Notes: generated from the sequence alone by a model not told the origin. Positions 8,454 to 17,647 are shown, counted from the first letter of the stretch. The stretch is DNA of 64,000 bases from Apibacter sp. B3706 (GCF_011082725.1 NZ_CP049715.1:1550001-1614000), one strand, 5' to 3'. A program made the numbers and translations.

Positions 8454-10587
8454 CTACTATTTGACCGTTTTTTAAAACTACTATTTGATCTGCATTTTTA
8501 ACCGTTGACAACCGATGAGCTATAATTATCACGGTTTTACCTTTAAAAAATTCTTGTAAATTGGCATGAATAATCCTTTCATTTTCAGAATCTAAAGCAG
8601 AAGTAGCTTCATCAAAAAATAAGTATTCAGGATTTTTATAAACAGCCCTCGCTATAAGAATTCTTTGTTTTTGCCCACCCGATAATTCTATCCCGGCATT
8701 CCCTACACGAGTGAAATAATGCATCGGTAAGTTTTCTATAAAATCTTGTATTCCCGCTATTTTTGCTGCTTTTCTAAGTTTGTCTACATCATAGCTTTTT
8801 CCGGACATGGAAATATTACTTGCAATGGTATCACTAAAGATGGTTCCATTTTGAAGCACTGTTCCACATCGCTCTCTCCATTCTTCGGCATTTATATCAT
8901 TCATGGAACAGGTATCTAAATATATTCCTCCTTTTTTTATAGGATAGTACGATAATAATAATTTCAACAGAGTTGTTTTACCACTTCCACTAGCTCCGAC
9001 AATGGCCGTTATGGAGTTTTTAGGTATTACCATATGTATATCCTTTAGTATAAAGGGATTATGGGTTCCCGGATATTTAAAGGACATATGATCAATATAA
9101 ATATTTTGAATAACGCAATTTTTTATATGCTTTTTATTTTGAGAATCTTCATCAGGTATTTCATAGATTAGTTCAATTCTTTTATTGGCAATAATGGTAT
9201 CTTGTGTATCACGAAGAAACATAATTAAATTTTGTAATGGTGTTGAAAGTTGTCCGATGACATAGGATATTCCCATTAAAGTTCCCAAAGACATTTGGTC
9301 CTCTATGATAAATGTTGCACAAAATGCTATGGCAATAATTTCTTTTAATTTGGAAAGTGTATCTACTCCAAAAAGCTGATAGGTATTTAAAAGTAACGAT
9401 TTAATTTCCAATCGGTTTAATTTATCTTGAGTAGAAATAATTCGATCAATAATTTTTTCCTGAGCATTATTAATTTTTATCTCAGGCATATTCATTATGA
9501 ATTCGTATATATTATTGCTGTTTTCTGATCTTTTTAAAAATGATGCATATTCAATTATATTTCGTTTATTAAAAAAAATAGAAAACCACAATACTGAAAT
9601 TATAGACAATACCAGATATACACAAAATATGGTTATGCTAAAATATGCCAATACACAGCTAAAAACAACCACATTTAAAAAACTCAATAGTAAAGTAACC
9701 CCTTTCCAGGTAAAAAACCGTTGAATGGTTTGCTGATCTTCCAACCGTTGTAGAATTTCCGTGTTAATTTGAGTGTCAAAGAAAACTATGGGTAAACGTA
9801 ATATTTTTAAAAGTAATGTTTTTCGTAATTCAATACTTAATATGAAATTTAGCTTAGTAAGCACAATTTGACTAAAAAAGTCCGAGGCAAAATTAGAGAT
9901 GAACAAAATAAATTGCGCTAATAAAAGATAATAAACTACTCGTAATGATTTTGAAGAAATTCCTAAATCAATAATGTTCTGAAAAGTAAAAGGAATGAAC
10001 CAATTCGTCACTAATCCTATGAAAACTAAAAATATAGCAAGGAAATAGTTACGTTTATTATTTTTTAAAAACCTATACGTATATTTTATTATACTGGATT
10101 GAAACAAACTTTTATTTTTTACATTATCAATTTTTATAGTGAAAAAATTTTCAGAAGGTTCCAAAAATAAAACGATCCCCTTAGTGTTGTTTTCTTTCCA
10201 CTCAGTTATAAAAGATTCTCTATCTAGTACGACCTTGCCATAACCGGGATCTGCTAAATGAAAATAAACTTGATTTTTCTTTTTAACTATTTTTTCTAAA
10301 ACTACAAAATGACTTTGTTTCCAATATAAAATATAAGGCGTGGGAATTTCATCTAATTCTTCAACAGTTAATTTTAACGCATGGGCTGTTAATCCTAATT
10401 TTTCGGAGACATCCACGAGATCTTGTACAGATACTCCAATACGAGTAAATTCAAAAAAAGATTTAATATAATTAAGTGAAGTTTTTTTGCCAAAATAACT
10501 CATGATCATGGCTAGACAGGCTGCTCCGCAATCGCTGCTTTCGAGTTGATTATAAAATTGTAAACGATGCCTTTTATTTATTCGCAT
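8371..10587 (-). CDS. Peptidase-containing ABC transporter (C39 protease, PCAT), peptide processing and export
   Basis: This 738-residue protein has three parts. The N-terminal C39 cysteine protease carries C20 in SSDCGAACL, H93 in QSHFVVL and D113 in LADPGYG. A six-helix membrane domain spans about residues 165-460. A nucleotide-binding domain carries Walker A GASGSGKTT, signature LSGGQKQR, Walker B YLFFDEATSALD and an AHRLSTV switch. Such enzymes cut leader peptides after a double glycine while pumping the core out of the cytoplasm. The start overlaps the end of the radical SAM gene by 14 bases, so the two are translationally linked. The obvious substrate is the GG-leader peptide at 12331-12513. 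All catalytic residues are present. Confidence 0.95.
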   Translation of the reverse strand: MRINKRHRLQFYNQLESSDCGAACLAMIMSYFGKKTSLNYIKSFFEFTRIGVSVQDLVDVSEKLGLTAHALKLTVEELDEIPTPYILYWKQSHFVVLEKIVKKKNQVYFHLADPGYGKVVLDRESFITEWKENNTKGIVLFLEPSENFFTIKIDNVKNKSLFQSSIIKYTYRFLKNNKRNYFLAIFLVFIGLVTNWFIPFTFQNIIDLGISSKSLRVVYYLLLAQFILFISNFASDFFSQIVLTKLNFILSIELRKTLLLKILRLPIVFFDTQINTEILQRLEDQQTIQRFFTWKGVTLLLSFLNVVVFSCVLAYFSITIFCVYLVLSIISVLWFSIFFNKRNIIEYASFLKRSENSNNIYEFIMNMPEIKINNAQEKIIDRIISTQDKLNRLEIKSLLLNTYQLFGVDTLSKLKEIIAIAFCATFIIEDQMSLGTLMGISYVIGQLSTPLQNLIMFLRDTQDTIIANKRIELIYEIPDEDSQNKKHIKNCVIQNIYIDHMSFKYPGTHNPFILKDIHMVIPKNSITAIVGASGSGKTTLLKLLLSYYPIKKGGIYLDTCSMNDINAEEWRERCGTVLQNGTIFSDTIASNISMSGKSYDVDKLRKAAKIAGIQDFIENLPMHYFTRVGNAGIELSGGQKQRILIARAVYKNPEYLFFDEATSALDSENERIIHANLQEFFKGKTVIIIAHRLSTVKNADQIVVLKNGQIVETGNHSQLVKLRSNYYNLVKNQLELGT

Positions 10588-11899
10588 TCTCTAAAATTTC
10601 ACTTATTTTATTTCTTATAACCTTTTCTTTTTCTGTTTCATCCCATGAATACACACAATACTCTCTATTAGCGGCCAGACTTTCCAAGGCAGTTTGAGAA
10701 CACCCTCCATTACATAAAGGTAAAATTTTACATTCTAAGCATGGACGATTCTTGAACTTTGAATTCATTCGTTTATTTAATGAGTCATTTTCCCAAAATA
10801 ATTCTCCGTTTTCCGTTAAATATCCTTCCCTATTTTTAGTTGAGAAATCACGGGCAGTACATTTAAATATATCTCCGTTATAATTGATAACAACACTATT
10901 TTTTTTATCTGCATAGCATGAATTTCGAAGGGTATCCGGGCTATATTCATGGCACGAGGTTTTTCCCCCTTTGCTATTTATTTGATTCATTTCTTCATCA
11001 GCAATATCTTGTGTCTGATCTATTTTTTTATTTTGCCATACTCTATGAAAATCGAATTTTAAAAATTGAGTTTTAATATCTTCTTCGATATCTTCAAAAT
11101 CGTCATAAATTTTGTTTGCATTAAAAATATTTGAATCAGTGAAATTTATTCTAACATTCACATAGAATTTATTCTTTATCAAGTTTTTTATATTTGAAAC
11201 AATTTTATCATAAGAACCCTTATTTTGACTTATATAGCGCACTTTATTATGTTCTTCTTTATGACCATCTAAAGTGATTTGTAAATTGCATCGGACGTTT
11301 TTATCCAAGAAAAAATTTATAAATTCTTGATTTGCTAAATATCCATTAGTAGTGAAAGATGTATAAGCATTTATATTTTTCTCTGTACATCTTTCTAAAT
11401 AATAATTAATTATAGGAATTACATTTTTATTAAAATATAATAAAGGTTCTCCGCCAAAAAATGAAATATTCATATTTTTTAAATCCTTATTATTGGTAAT
11501 GGTATCTATCAACCTTTTGATTTTAGAAAGTCCATTTTCATCTAACCTTGAACTTTTTACCAGATTTTCATAACAATACCAACATTTAAAATTGCAATTC
11601 ATAGTTGGATTGATAGTTAATAAAAACAATGAATTATCTTCATCAATGCTTTTACTTATTTTTTTTATTTCATCCAGCTCATCTATTTCATCATTAATAA
11701 TAAATTTTTCTTCTACCATATAATTGAAAAATTCCGGATGGATCTCTTTTAGCTCTGATGTTTTATACATTTCCATTAATTCTTTAAGTTCAGATTGTAT
11801 AAAAAGTAATCGTTGCTCAAGGGTATTATATAAAACATATTGCTCTCCATAAGGTAAGCATACATTATAATGACTATATTTCATAGAATGTATTTCCAT
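10574..11899 (-). CDS. Radical SAM/SPASM peptide maturase
   Basis: This 441-residue protein has a radical SAM core with the CX3CX2C cluster motif (C102, C106, C109 in CNFKCWYC) and a GGEP motif (residues 149-152). The C-terminal SPASM domain has the full ligand set for extra Fe-S clusters: C328-X13-G-X4-C347, then C387-X2-C390-X5-C396-X3-C400, then C415. SPASM enzymes install thioether, C-C or similar crosslinks, often at cysteine or other side chains of ribosomal peptides. The N-terminal 85 residues may serve peptide recognition; this is inference. It lies between the precursor and the exporter, overlapping the latter by 14 bases. Two starts are possible (11899 or 11884); both are short of a clear ribosome site. 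The precise chemistry cannot be read from the sequence. Confidence 0.92.
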   Translation of the reverse strand: MEIHSMKYSHYNVCLPYGEQYVLYNTLEQRLLFIQSELKELMEMYKTSELKEIHPEFFNYMVEEKFIINDEIDELDEIKKISKSIDEDNSLFLLTINPTMNCNFKCWYCYENLVKSSRLDENGLSKIKRLIDTITNNKDLKNMNISFFGGEPLLYFNKNVIPIINYYLERCTEKNINAYTSFTTNGYLANQEFINFFLDKNVRCNLQITLDGHKEEHNKVRYISQNKGSYDKIVSNIKNLIKNKFYVNVRINFTDSNIFNANKIYDDFEDIEEDIKTQFLKFDFHRVWQNKKIDQTQDIADEEMNQINSKGGKTSCHEYSPDTLRNSCYADKKNSVVINYNGDIFKCTARDFSTKNREGYLTENGELFWENDSLNKRMNSKFKNRPCLECKILPLCNGGCSQTALESLAANREYCVYSWDETEKEKVIRNKISEILENANK

Positions 11900-12330
11900 T
11901 ATATTTATTTAATTTATTAAGTTCTCTTCTATTACTAATTTTGAAAAATAAAATCCATTTATTTGCTTTATACTTATTTTATACATATATTATATTGTAT
12001 TTACATTTAGATGATCGTTATAGTAAATCTTATTAATCGTTATATATTTTAAAAAATGATTGCTAGATTAATATTTTAATAATACATAAGAAGTCATGAT
12101 AATTCATTTGATTATAAACCGAGTGCTCATAGGCAAAACTTAGTTTTGTTTAACTTTGACCTTTATATTTTAACACAGCTATGCTAGTATTTAAAATACA
12201 TCTGTTACTCATTTTTTACATATTTATAAAGCTTTATAAAAATCCAGCTGACATTTTTTTAAACTTATATATAATAGTCCATAACAGAGTATTGCTGCTA
12301 ACAATACTCTGTTAGATTAAAGTAAGATTG
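11900..12330. other. Leader region between peptide precursor and maturase
   Basis: No gene is found here on either strand. At the precursor end lies a perfect 13-bp hairpin (12282-12314). A small repeat CAAAAC-TTA-GTTTTG lies near 12135-12149. I see no confident -7 element for the maturase, so it may depend on readthrough of the hairpin. Confidence 0.45.
12282..12314 (-). terminator. Strong hairpin between precursor and maturase genes
   Basis: TAACAGAGTATTG (12282-12294) pairs perfectly with CAATACTCTGTTA (12302-12314) around a 7-base loop, 17 bases after the precursor stop. There is no T-tract directly behind it on the transcribed strand. It is therefore better seen as a partial terminator or mRNA-stabilising hairpin that would raise precursor over maturase and exporter levels, a common arrangement in peptide clusters. 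Confidence 0.65.
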
Positions 12331-12513
12331 TTAACATTTCCATCTAACCGGACCCGTACATTTATTTATACAAATTCCTACATTCATACATCCACCCATT
12401 ACATCCTTAGCATCAACTGCTGTTAATGATTTTGAAAAACCTCCTTTTAAAACTTCTCCTGACGTTTGTAATGTTTCAAATTTTTTAACGTCAACTTTTT
12501 TTGTTGTTTTCAT
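12331..12513 (-). CDS. Double-glycine-leader peptide precursor (RiPP), four-cysteine core
   Basis: This 60-residue peptide has a lysine-rich N-terminus (MKTTKKVDVKKFETL) and a leader ending LTAVDAKDVMGG. That fits the GG-leader rule: L at -12, T at -11, D at -8, V at -4, G at -2 and G at -1. Cleavage after G41 would release CMNVGICINKCTGPVRWKC, 19 residues with cysteines at 1, 7, 11 and 19 (CX5CX3CX7C) and one tryptophan. A second GG (KGGF, residues 23-26) lies inside the leader but lacks the rest of the motif. The gene is 81 bases downstream of receptor 4 and is followed by the maturase and exporter on the same strand. A radical-SAM-modified cysteine peptide is the natural reading; the bioactivity is unknown. 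Confidence 0.88.
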   Translation of the reverse strand: MKTTKKVDVKKFETLQTSGEVLKGGFSKSLTAVDAKDVMGGCMNVGICINKCTGPVRWKC

Positions 12514-12594
12514 ATTTGATTAATTATTGAAAATTTTAGAGTAACCTTTTTGTGTCTTGACTCATTTATGGACAACGATTGCAATCAGTATTTT

Positions 12595-14976
12595 TTATTT
12601 AATTCTATTCTGATCTTCTGTATTACTTCCCTCAATATTTTTTTCTTTTACTGTTGAACTTCCTAATTTATAGCTTAGTGATATTCGTATTGAAGGAGAT
12701 TCATAATACCCCCTATATTTAGCACTTATGCCGTTATTGGTGCTTTTATTTCTAAATTGATCTGCATTAAATAGATTAGTAACCTGTAAGGATAATTGCA
12801 TTTTTTTATCCAACAGTAGAGCTTTAAAAAACATATCCATTTGCGTTAATGAATAATTGGTACTTAAAGCTCCTTGACTGCGCGGGTAATAAGAAATTAT
12901 CAAGTCTGCTGACAATGTCTTACTTTTATTAAGGATAAATGTATTATTAGCTTGTATTCTACCCATAAATCCTTCTTGAGATTTATCCGTGATCGGATAA
13001 ATTTTAGATTTTAAATATAGATATCCCCCGACTAACATTAGATTACTTTGCAACCAATTCAATTTAGTATAGGTAAAAGATTGAATTATCCCTACTCCGT
13101 AATTATCAAAATAATTCTCCACTTTTGTTGCTTGTATATAACTATCTTTATCCAAATAGGTAACATCGTTAAAGTTATCTTTTTGAATCATAAATTGTAA
13201 AATGGTTTGTATAATGTCTTTATAATAATAAGATAATTCAATACTGTTATTAATGACAGGTTTTAAAAAAGGGTTTCCTTCAGAATATTGATAGGGATTA
13301 GAATAATTCCTGAAAGGATTAACGGAATTGTAATCCGGCCGGTCAATTCTTCTGGAATAGGTAAAAGAATAAGAATTATTCTCGTTTGCTTTATAAAGTA
13401 TATATAAGGTTGGAAAAAATTTCAAATAATTATTTTTATTATGTTCATTAAGTGAAATGGAATTTCCACGAGTTTGCGTATTTTCCATTCTAATCCCTAG
13501 TTGAATATCCCATTTTTTCATTTCTTTATTGACTGAAACATAAATAGCTTGCGAATTTTCTTTATATATAAAGTCATCTTGATGCGTTTTTTCAATTACA
13601 CTCTCACCTTTTATCAGGTAATTCCTTAAACTGCTTTTCGTTTTCGTAAAAGATATTTTAGCCCCGTATTGTAAGTTTATAAAAGAAAGGGGGTAATCAA
13701 TATCAACCCGGCCGCTATAATTATCTATATCTAGCGATCCCTTATTTTCAACTGGGAAATAACGCGTAATTAGATCGTTGTGAGTCCCATAAGAACGGGT
13801 TAAATAATTGTATTTTTTCTCAGTATTGTAGTTAAAATAATCAAAATTCAATTTTATTTTTTTACCTGAACTATCAATGGTAAAATGTGAATACCAATTA
13901 AGTGAATTCAATCTTTTTGTAGAATTTTCATAGCTTATAGTCCTGAGTAATGAATCCAATTTATTTTCATATGTATGGAAATTTGTTATATCCTTATATC
14001 GAGAATGCGGTTCTGAATAATTGAGCAAATATTGTATTCCTGAATTCCATTTAGAAGTTAATTGATAATCTAACAAAAATTTTGAACTGAGTGTATTTTG
14101 ATAATTTTTACCTGTTTCCTTTTCATCCCATAATTGCTCGGGATAATACACCTTACTTTTTTTTAAATTTTTGTAATTGCCGTTCGAGTAATTAGATGAT
14201 AGGCCTAAGTTTATTTTATTTTTACTGTAAGTAAAGTTTGCCCCAAAATTACCTGATGCGTAATACCCTTGTTTATATGAAGACGTAAGGTTAGATGCCC
14301 AAAAATCTTTTTTGATTTTTTTTAAATTTATATTTATAAGACCTGAGTTACCTTCTGCATCATATTGTGAGGGAGGCGTAGTTATAACTTCAATATTCTT
14401 TACCTGGTCAGAAGGAATACTTTTTAAATAATTAAATAAATCATCACCATTCAAAGAAACGATCTTATCATCAATCAGCACTTTTACCGAACTTTTACCT
14501 GTAAGAAATAATTGATTATTTCGTACCTCTATTCCCGGCATAAGGTGTAAAATATCTAAAACATCTGTTCCGGCGGATCCTATTGAATTTTCAATATTAT
14601 AAATCGTTCTGTCAACTTTCTTTTCAATTAACCTTTTTTTTCCGGTAACTAATATCTCCTGTAATTCGTTAGGCGTTCTTATGGATAGTATACCTAAATC
14701 AGTATTTTCTTTAAGTTCCAAGCTTTGAGCATATAAAACTTCCTCCGATTCTTTAATGATCAAATTATAATTTCCTAGAGACAAATGATCAAAACAAAAT
14801 TTACCTTCTTCTTTGACTATAACTTTTCCTACTATCGAATCTCGATTTGCCAGAATTACTTCAGCTAAATGACCGGAATTAACTTTTTCAAATTTTATTT
14901 CTCCTTTAATATGAACTTTTTGAGAAAAACTTAGGAAGAACTGAAAGAATAAAACTAATAAAATATTAATCTTCAT
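12595..14976 (-). CDS. TonB-plug outer-membrane beta-barrel receptor (receptor 4), first gene of the peptide cluster
   Basis: This 793-residue protein has a signal peptide (residues 1-18, ending SFSQ), a carboxypeptidase-regulatory-like domain, a plug region (VTGKKRLIEKKVDRTIYNIENS, then EVITTPPSQYDAEGNSGLININLK) and a barrel ending SIRISLSYKLGSS. It belongs to the same family as receptors 1-3 but is more diverged. It stands immediately upstream of the precursor on the same strand, with an 81-base gap and no promoter I can see between them, so the precursor may be cotranscribed with it. That linkage is the best argument that these receptors concern the peptide, for example through self-recognition, re-uptake or immunity; this is inference. 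The -7 region (TAAATGTG, 14982-14989 on the minus strand) matches the consensus imperfectly. Confidence 0.85.
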   Translation of the reverse strand: MKINILLVLFFQFFLSFSQKVHIKGEIKFEKVNSGHLAEVILANRDSIVGKVIVKEEGKFCFDHLSLGNYNLIIKESEEVLYAQSLELKENTDLGILSIRTPNELQEILVTGKKRLIEKKVDRTIYNIENSIGSAGTDVLDILHLMPGIEVRNNQLFLTGKSSVKVLIDDKIVSLNGDDLFNYLKSIPSDQVKNIEVITTPPSQYDAEGNSGLININLKKIKKDFWASNLTSSYKQGYYASGNFGANFTYSKNKINLGLSSNYSNGNYKNLKKSKVYYPEQLWDEKETGKNYQNTLSSKFLLDYQLTSKWNSGIQYLLNYSEPHSRYKDITNFHTYENKLDSLLRTISYENSTKRLNSLNWYSHFTIDSSGKKIKLNFDYFNYNTEKKYNYLTRSYGTHNDLITRYFPVENKGSLDIDNYSGRVDIDYPLSFINLQYGAKISFTKTKSSLRNYLIKGESVIEKTHQDDFIYKENSQAIYVSVNKEMKKWDIQLGIRMENTQTRGNSISLNEHNKNNYLKFFPTLYILYKANENNSYSFTYSRRIDRPDYNSVNPFRNYSNPYQYSEGNPFLKPVINNSIELSYYYKDIIQTILQFMIQKDNFNDVTYLDKDSYIQATKVENYFDNYGVGIIQSFTYTKLNWLQSNLMLVGGYLYLKSKIYPITDKSQEGFMGRIQANNTFILNKSKTLSADLIISYYPRSQGALSTNYSLTQMDMFFKALLLDKKMQLSLQVTNLFNADQFRNKSTNNGISAKYRGYYESPSIRISLSYKLGSSTVKEKNIEGSNTEDQNRIK

Positions 14977-15455
14977 ACAAGCACATTTATATCATTATCC
15001 TTAGTTTTACAAATACATTTCATAAATGATTACTAATTAAATTACTCTCATTGATAGAAATTTTTAAATTTAGATTTCCTGATCAGATACAACCTATAAA
15101 AACAGAGAACTTATAAAATTTAATACAGATAAATATAAAGAATTCATAGTAATTTTATTTTATATAAAATGCAAATTTATATTATAATACTATTTAAATA
15201 AAACTGAATTATATCATATTTTATTATTACTCAATGAGTACTTAGTCTTAAATACATCATTTTAAAATAAAATATCAAATTTTAAAATATTTTTCTCTCT
15301 CTACTTATTAGCCAATTGTAAACTTCTAACTTGTTATGTAGTTACTTTATACTATAAACTAGTGATTTAAATAACATTTCTTTTTTAATTTATTATTAAC
15401 AAGTAAAACGCTTTTTTATAAAAATCTGAAATATAAAAAACAGTACTTTTGTAAA
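14977..15455. other. AT-rich divergent promoter region
   Basis: 479 bases between the divergent receptor 4 and exonuclease genes. Apart from an imperfect -7 element for receptor 4 (14982-14989) and a good one for the exonuclease (15444-15451), I see no genes or clear repeats. Confidence 0.5.
15444..15451 (+). promoter_or_regulatory. -7 element for exonuclease III, suggesting a leaderless mRNA
   Basis: TACTTTTG matches TAnnTTTG and ends only four bases before the ATG at 15456. The start is fixed by family homology (MKLLSYNVNGIRAA), so the transcript would have almost no 5' leader. Confidence 0.55.
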
Positions 15456-16241
15456 ATGAAACTATTGAGTTACAACGTTAACGGAATAAGAGCCGCATTA
15501 AATAAAGGCTTACTTGATTGGTTGAAATCTGCCAATCCTGATATACTTTGCTTGCAAGAAATAAAAGCACACACTGATCAATTCGACTCAACAGTATTTG
15601 AAAGTTTGGGTTATCATTCCTACTGGTTTCCGGCAGAAAAAAAGGGATATAGCGGAGTAGCAATTTTATCTAAAGAAAAACCGGTTTCAGTGAAATATGG
15701 TTGTGATGAGCAAGAATACGATCAAGAAGGAAGAGTATTACAAGCAAATTTTGAAAACTTTTCAGTTTTAAGTGTTTATGTTCCCTCTGCAACCAATATT
15801 TCTCGTTTAGGTTTTAAAATGAAATTTTGCGAATATTTATTAAATTATATTAAAAAATTAGAAAAAGAGTTTAAAAACCTTATTATAAATGGCGATATAA
15901 ATATTTGTCATAAAGCCATAGACATCAATGATCCGGTTCGAAATGCTAAAGTTTCCGGTTTTCTTCCTGAAGAAAGAGAATGGATGGATCGTTTCTTTGA
16001 TCAATGTAATTTGGTAGATACTTTACGGGTTTTTAATCATGAACCCAATCAATATTCGTGGTGGACATACCGTGTAAAAACAGCCAGAAGCAATAATAAA
16101 GGATGGCGCATCGATTACACTTTGGTTACCAAGTCTTTGGTAAAACATTTGCAAAGAGCTTATATTTTAACTCAAGCAGTACACTCCGACCACGCTCCGG
16201 TAGGTATTGATTTCGACCTAAATAAAACACAAAATCTTTAA
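15456..16241 (+). CDS. xth: Exodeoxyribonuclease III / AP endonuclease
   Basis: This 261-residue enzyme of the exonuclease III family incises DNA at abasic sites and degrades 3' ends in base-excision repair. Family motifs are visible: SYNVNGIRAAL at the N-terminus, LCLQEIKA (metal-binding E35), INGDINICH, GWRIDYTLV and the C-terminal SDHAPVGID with the catalytic Asp-His pair. Length and start match the family. It is followed after 15 bases by an OmpA-type lipoprotein gene and may share its transcript. Confidence 0.95.
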   Translation: MKLLSYNVNGIRAALNKGLLDWLKSANPDILCLQEIKAHTDQFDSTVFESLGYHSYWFPAEKKGYSGVAILSKEKPVSVKYGCDEQEYDQEGRVLQANFENFSVLSVYVPSATNISRLGFKMKFCEYLLNYIKKLEKEFKNLIINGDINICHKAIDINDPVRNAKVSGFLPEEREWMDRFFDQCNLVDTLRVFNHEPNQYSWWTYRVKTARSNNKGWRIDYTLVTKSLVKHLQRAYILTQAVHSDHAPVGIDFDLNKTQNL

Positions 16242-16256
16242 TTAAATTATCTAATT

Positions 16257-17177
16257 ATGAAAAAAGCAACTTGTATTATTTCTCTTGTAATTCTCGCCGC
16301 ATCGTGTGTACCTCAATCAAGATACGATGAATTGGAAAAAAAATATTATGCTTCATTGCAAGGAGAAAGAAAAAGTCAAAAAGCAATTCAAGAAAAAGAA
16401 AACGAATTAAAATCTTTATCCGACCAATATTCTTCATTACAAGAACAACAAGACGCCCTGGCAAAAAAGAAAGCGCAACTTGATGCTGAATATTCAGATC
16501 TTCAAATAGAATATGCTACACGACTTAAAGATATGGAAGATCTTAAAGCCAAAAACGCACAAATAGTTGATCAAGTTCAAACTACGGAACAATCCAGAAA
16601 AAAAATATTAAATGAATTAGAGCAAACTCAAGGTCAGCTTCAAGAAAAAATTAAAAGAATTAATGAGTTGGAAAACTTAATTTCTCAACAAAAAGAATCA
16701 GTTTCCAAATTAAAAAACAAACTTCAAATCGCTTTAAAAAACTATTCAGGAAAAGGAATAACTGTTGAAGAAAAAGATGGAAATATTTACGTTTCCATGG
16801 AGAATAAACTTCTGTTTCCATCAGCAAGTTGGACGGTAGAAACGGAAGGTATAAAAGCCCTTCATGACCTTTCCGAAGTTTTATCTAAAGATAAAAATTT
16901 GAATATAATTATTCAAGGACATACGGATTCCGATAAATATGCCGGTAGCGGAATCATTAAAGACAATTGGGATTTATCTGTAATGCGTGCAACCGCCATA
17001 ACTAAAATTCTTCAATCCGAAGGAGTTTCGCCTAAGCAAATGACCGCTTCCGGTAAAAGTGAATATGCCCCACTAGCCAGTAATTCCACAGCTACCGGAA
17101 AAGCAGCTAATAGAAGGGTTGACATTATTATAGCTCCTAATTTGAGTGAAATTACTAAAATTTTAAATGATTTATAA
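16257..17177 (+). CDS. OmpA-family lipoprotein with coiled coil
   Basis: This 306-residue protein has a lipoprotein signal (VILAASC, lipidated C17). A long charged coiled coil (about residues 22-165, rich in E, K and Q) is followed by an OmpA peptidoglycan-binding domain (about 180-300, with IQGHTDSDKYAGS and ANRRVDIIIAP). It probably tethers the outer membrane to the cell wall, with the coiled coil as a spacer. It sits between exonuclease III and D-aminoacyl-tRNA deacylase, 15 and 17 bases away, so the three look like one operon. A YiaD-like lipoprotein is an equivalent name. Confidence 0.88.
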   Translation: MKKATCIISLVILAASCVPQSRYDELEKKYYASLQGERKSQKAIQEKENELKSLSDQYSSLQEQQDALAKKKAQLDAEYSDLQIEYATRLKDMEDLKAKNAQIVDQVQTTEQSRKKILNELEQTQGQLQEKIKRINELENLISQQKESVSKLKNKLQIALKNYSGKGITVEEKDGNIYVSMENKLLFPSASWTVETEGIKALHDLSEVLSKDKNLNIIIQGHTDSDKYAGSGIIKDNWDLSVMRATAITKILQSEGVSPKQMTASGKSEYAPLASNSTATGKAANRRVDIIIAPNLSEITKILNDL

Positions 17178-17194
17178 TTTTAAGATTTAATTTT

Positions 17195-17647
17195 ATGCGA
17201 GTGGTTATCCAAAGAGTTTTAGAATCTTCCGTGAAAGTTGATAATAAAATAGTTGGCCAAATTGATCATGGTTTGTTGATACTTTTAGGTATTGAGGAAG
17301 CAGACAACCGGGAAGATATAGATTGGTTGTCTAATAAAATTTGTAACCTTCGAATATTTAATGATGAAAATGAAATAATGAATAAATCAATTTTAGATAT
17401 TGGAGGGGACATTTTATTAGTAAGCCAATTTACCCTTCATGCTTCAACAAAAAAAGGTAATAGACCTAGTTATATAAAAGCTGCAAAACAAGAATTTGCT
17501 AATACTATGTATGAAAAATTTAAAGATCAATTGTCCAACATATTATCAAAGCCTGTCCAATCCGGGATATTCGGTGCAGATATGAAAGTTTCTTTACTCA
17601 ATGATGGTCCGGTAACCATTCTTATAGATTCTAAAAATAAAGAATAA
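17195..17647 (+). CDS. dtd: D-aminoacyl-tRNA deacylase
   Basis: This 150-residue protein begins MRVVIQRVLESSVKVD and carries both active-site motifs of the Dtd family, SQFTLHAST (catalytic Thr) and NDGPVTI (the cross-subunit GP motif). It removes D-amino acids wrongly attached to tRNAs in the cytoplasm. It is the last gene of the xth-OmpA-dtd run and ends before a bidirectional terminator. Confidence 0.96.
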   Translation: MRVVIQRVLESSVKVDNKIVGQIDHGLLILLGIEEADNREDIDWLSNKICNLRIFNDENEIMNKSILDIGGDILLVSQFTLHASTKKGNRPSYIKAAKQEFANTMYEKFKDQLSNILSKPVQSGIFGADMKVSLLNDGPVTILIDSKNKE

